A DNA stretch of 7,534 bases from Gammaproteobacteria bacterium (lineage in GTDB: Bacteria > Pseudomonadota > Gammaproteobacteria > Ga0077536). This document shows positions 7,031-7,534 of the stretch, piece by piece. The stretch is taken from positions 1 through 7,534 of the forward strand of contig JACKNH010000003.1 of the NCBI GenBank assembly GCA_024234975.1. Direction: 5' to 3'. Every line of letters begins with the position of its first letter. The first letter of the stretch is position 1. The translations under genes were made by a program, and so were the position numbers. Below the pieces are notes generated by a model. The model made no database searches. It was given only the letters and a program-made list of their open reading frames with translations, and was not told the origin of the DNA.

Positions 7031-7417
7031 TTATAACGAAGCACAATATCCGAACAGGACAAAAGCCCCTTCACGATTGACCAAACTGAGTGTCATGCCG
7101 CCCGTCGGACGATCAATGGCCATGGTCCAGCCATAGCCCAGCTCTCGCCCCTGCAGCAGCAGTTGATCCTTGGATTTTTCAAGATCACGTATTTTCGATT
7201 TCCGGCGCTCGCCCAGAATCTGCCTGTTCGCAAAATCAAGGCGCAGCGAAGTGGGGGCGCCGTATTCAGCGGGCAAGCCACTCAGGCACTCAGTCCCGGC
7301 AATGCAATCCCTCAACTGCTCCGTTGTGCAAACGACCCGTCGGCTGCCATCAAAGGAATCCGCAATGACGGGAGTGCTCAGCATCGACACCAGAACCAGC
7401 ACGGCCATACGATTCAT
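7031..7417 (-). CDS. Small exported four-cysteine protein of unknown function
   Basis: No family recognised. I chose the ATG at 7415-7417, not the upstream in-frame ATG at 7474: it places a typical signal peptide at the N-terminus (MNRMAVLVLVSMLSTPVIA, cleavage likely after residue 19), has an AAGGGG-type Shine-Dalgarno about 8 nt upstream, and avoids overlap with the preceding gene. The longer start would bury the signal peptide and overlap that gene. The 128-aa product is predicted to be periplasmic or secreted, with a mature part of about 109 residues. Cysteines at 30, 38, 44 and 125 could form two disulfides in the periplasm. A charged segment at about 70-85 (ERRKSKIRDLEKSKDQ) is probably helical. 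The C-terminal half (GWTMAIDRPTGGMTLSLV ... FGYCASL) looks like the beta-strands of a small lipocalin- or MliC-like barrel. The fold idea is inference. It sits between two other exported-protein genes, 10 nt after one and 30 nt before the other. Confidence 0.8.
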   Translation of the reverse strand: MNRMAVLVLVSMLSTPVIADSFDGSRRVVCTTEQLRDCIAGTECLSGLPAEYGAPTSLRLDFANRQILGERRKSKIRDLEKSKDQLLLQGRELGYGWTMAIDRPTGGMTLSLVNREGAFVLFGYCASL

Positions 7418-7427
7418 CACACGCCCC

Positions 7428-7534
7428 TTACTTGACGCTATAACCACGGCCTTCAAGGCACGCGGCAATGGCACGGTTATAGGTATTCAGACTGTCCTGA
7501 CGTTCGGCATTTTGCCGATTGATTGCGGCCTGCC
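7428..7534 (-). CDS. C-terminal end of an envelope protein ending in CLEGRGYSVK (glycine-zipper-family-like); N-terminus beyond the right edge
   Basis: The minus strand is open from the right edge to TAA at 7428-7430. The last 35 residues include QNAERQDSLNTYNRAIAACL followed by EGRGYSVK. From memory, a tail of the form YxRAxxACLEGRGYxV is common at the C-terminus of betaproteobacterial glycine-zipper-family outer-membrane or periplasmic proteins; I could not check this. The reading is supported by codon use like its neighbours and by the 10-nt gap to the next gene's ATG, which implies co-transcription. No glycine zipper itself can be seen because that part is outside the window. Confidence 0.7.
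   Translation of the reverse strand, partial: QAAINRQNAERQDSLNTYNRAIAACLEGRGYSVK

Noticed and set aside
6551..7036. 161-codon plus-strand open frame opposite the two-repeat exported protein
   Set aside because: The minus frame has a signal peptide, a Shine-Dalgarno and an internal protein repeat; the plus frame has none of these.
7418..7474. Longer 147-aa version of the four-cysteine protein
   Set aside because: It would bury the signal peptide 19 residues inside and overlap the upstream coding tail. The start at 7417 has a Shine-Dalgarno.
1..7534. Searched by eye for CRISPR repeats, tRNAs, transposase genes, toxin-antitoxin pairs, restriction or phage genes and integration sites
   Set aside because: None was seen. 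Gene content and codon use are even throughout and look like core chromosome.

Overview
The window looks like ordinary chromosomal DNA from a GC-rich Gram-negative proteobacterium. I infer a betaproteobacterium, perhaps of the Rhodocyclales. The reasons are the single-chain, E. coli-type PurL, the YbbN-type chaperedoxin with a C-terminal TPR domain, three Sec-exported small proteins, and the even, high GC3 codon use. That placement rests on general familiarity, not on a search. I see no tRNA, rRNA, CRISPR array, insertion sequence or phage gene.

Layout, left to right. (1) Positions 1-2777, minus strand: about 925 N-terminal codons of purL (FGAM synthase). The glutaminase end lies beyond the left edge. 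(2) 2778-2900: a gap holding a perfect TATAAT on the minus strand, probably the purL promoter. (3) 2901-4403, minus: a membrane-bound diguanylate cyclase with a periplasmic sensor region, a GGEEF active site and an intact RxxD inhibitory site. (4) 4404-4553: a divergent intergenic region. (5) 4554-5411, plus: a thioredoxin-TPR protein (YbbN/CnoX family) with a CQPC active site. It is followed after 16 nt by (6) 5428-6330, plus: a zinc-dependent histone-deacetylase-fold hydrolase. (7) 6331-6406: the gap between convergent genes, with two adjacent stem-loops. (8) 6407-7534, minus: a closely spaced set of three genes for exported proteins. Read in transcription order these are the C-terminal tail of a protein ending in CLEGRGYSVK, a 128-aa four-cysteine protein, and a 197-aa protein built from two copies of one beta-rich domain.

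How the genes relate. purL is de novo purine synthesis and the cyclase consumes GTP to make c-di-GMP, but they have separate control signals and I see no functional link beyond proximity. The chaperedoxin and the deacetylase-like gene are probably co-transcribed, which might couple protein quality control with a deacylation step; this is inference. The right-hand cluster is probably an envelope operon of unknown role. I found no clear candidate for a new defence or mobile system. The most unusual points are the duplicated-domain periplasmic protein, the CQPC active site and the paired hairpins between the convergent genes.
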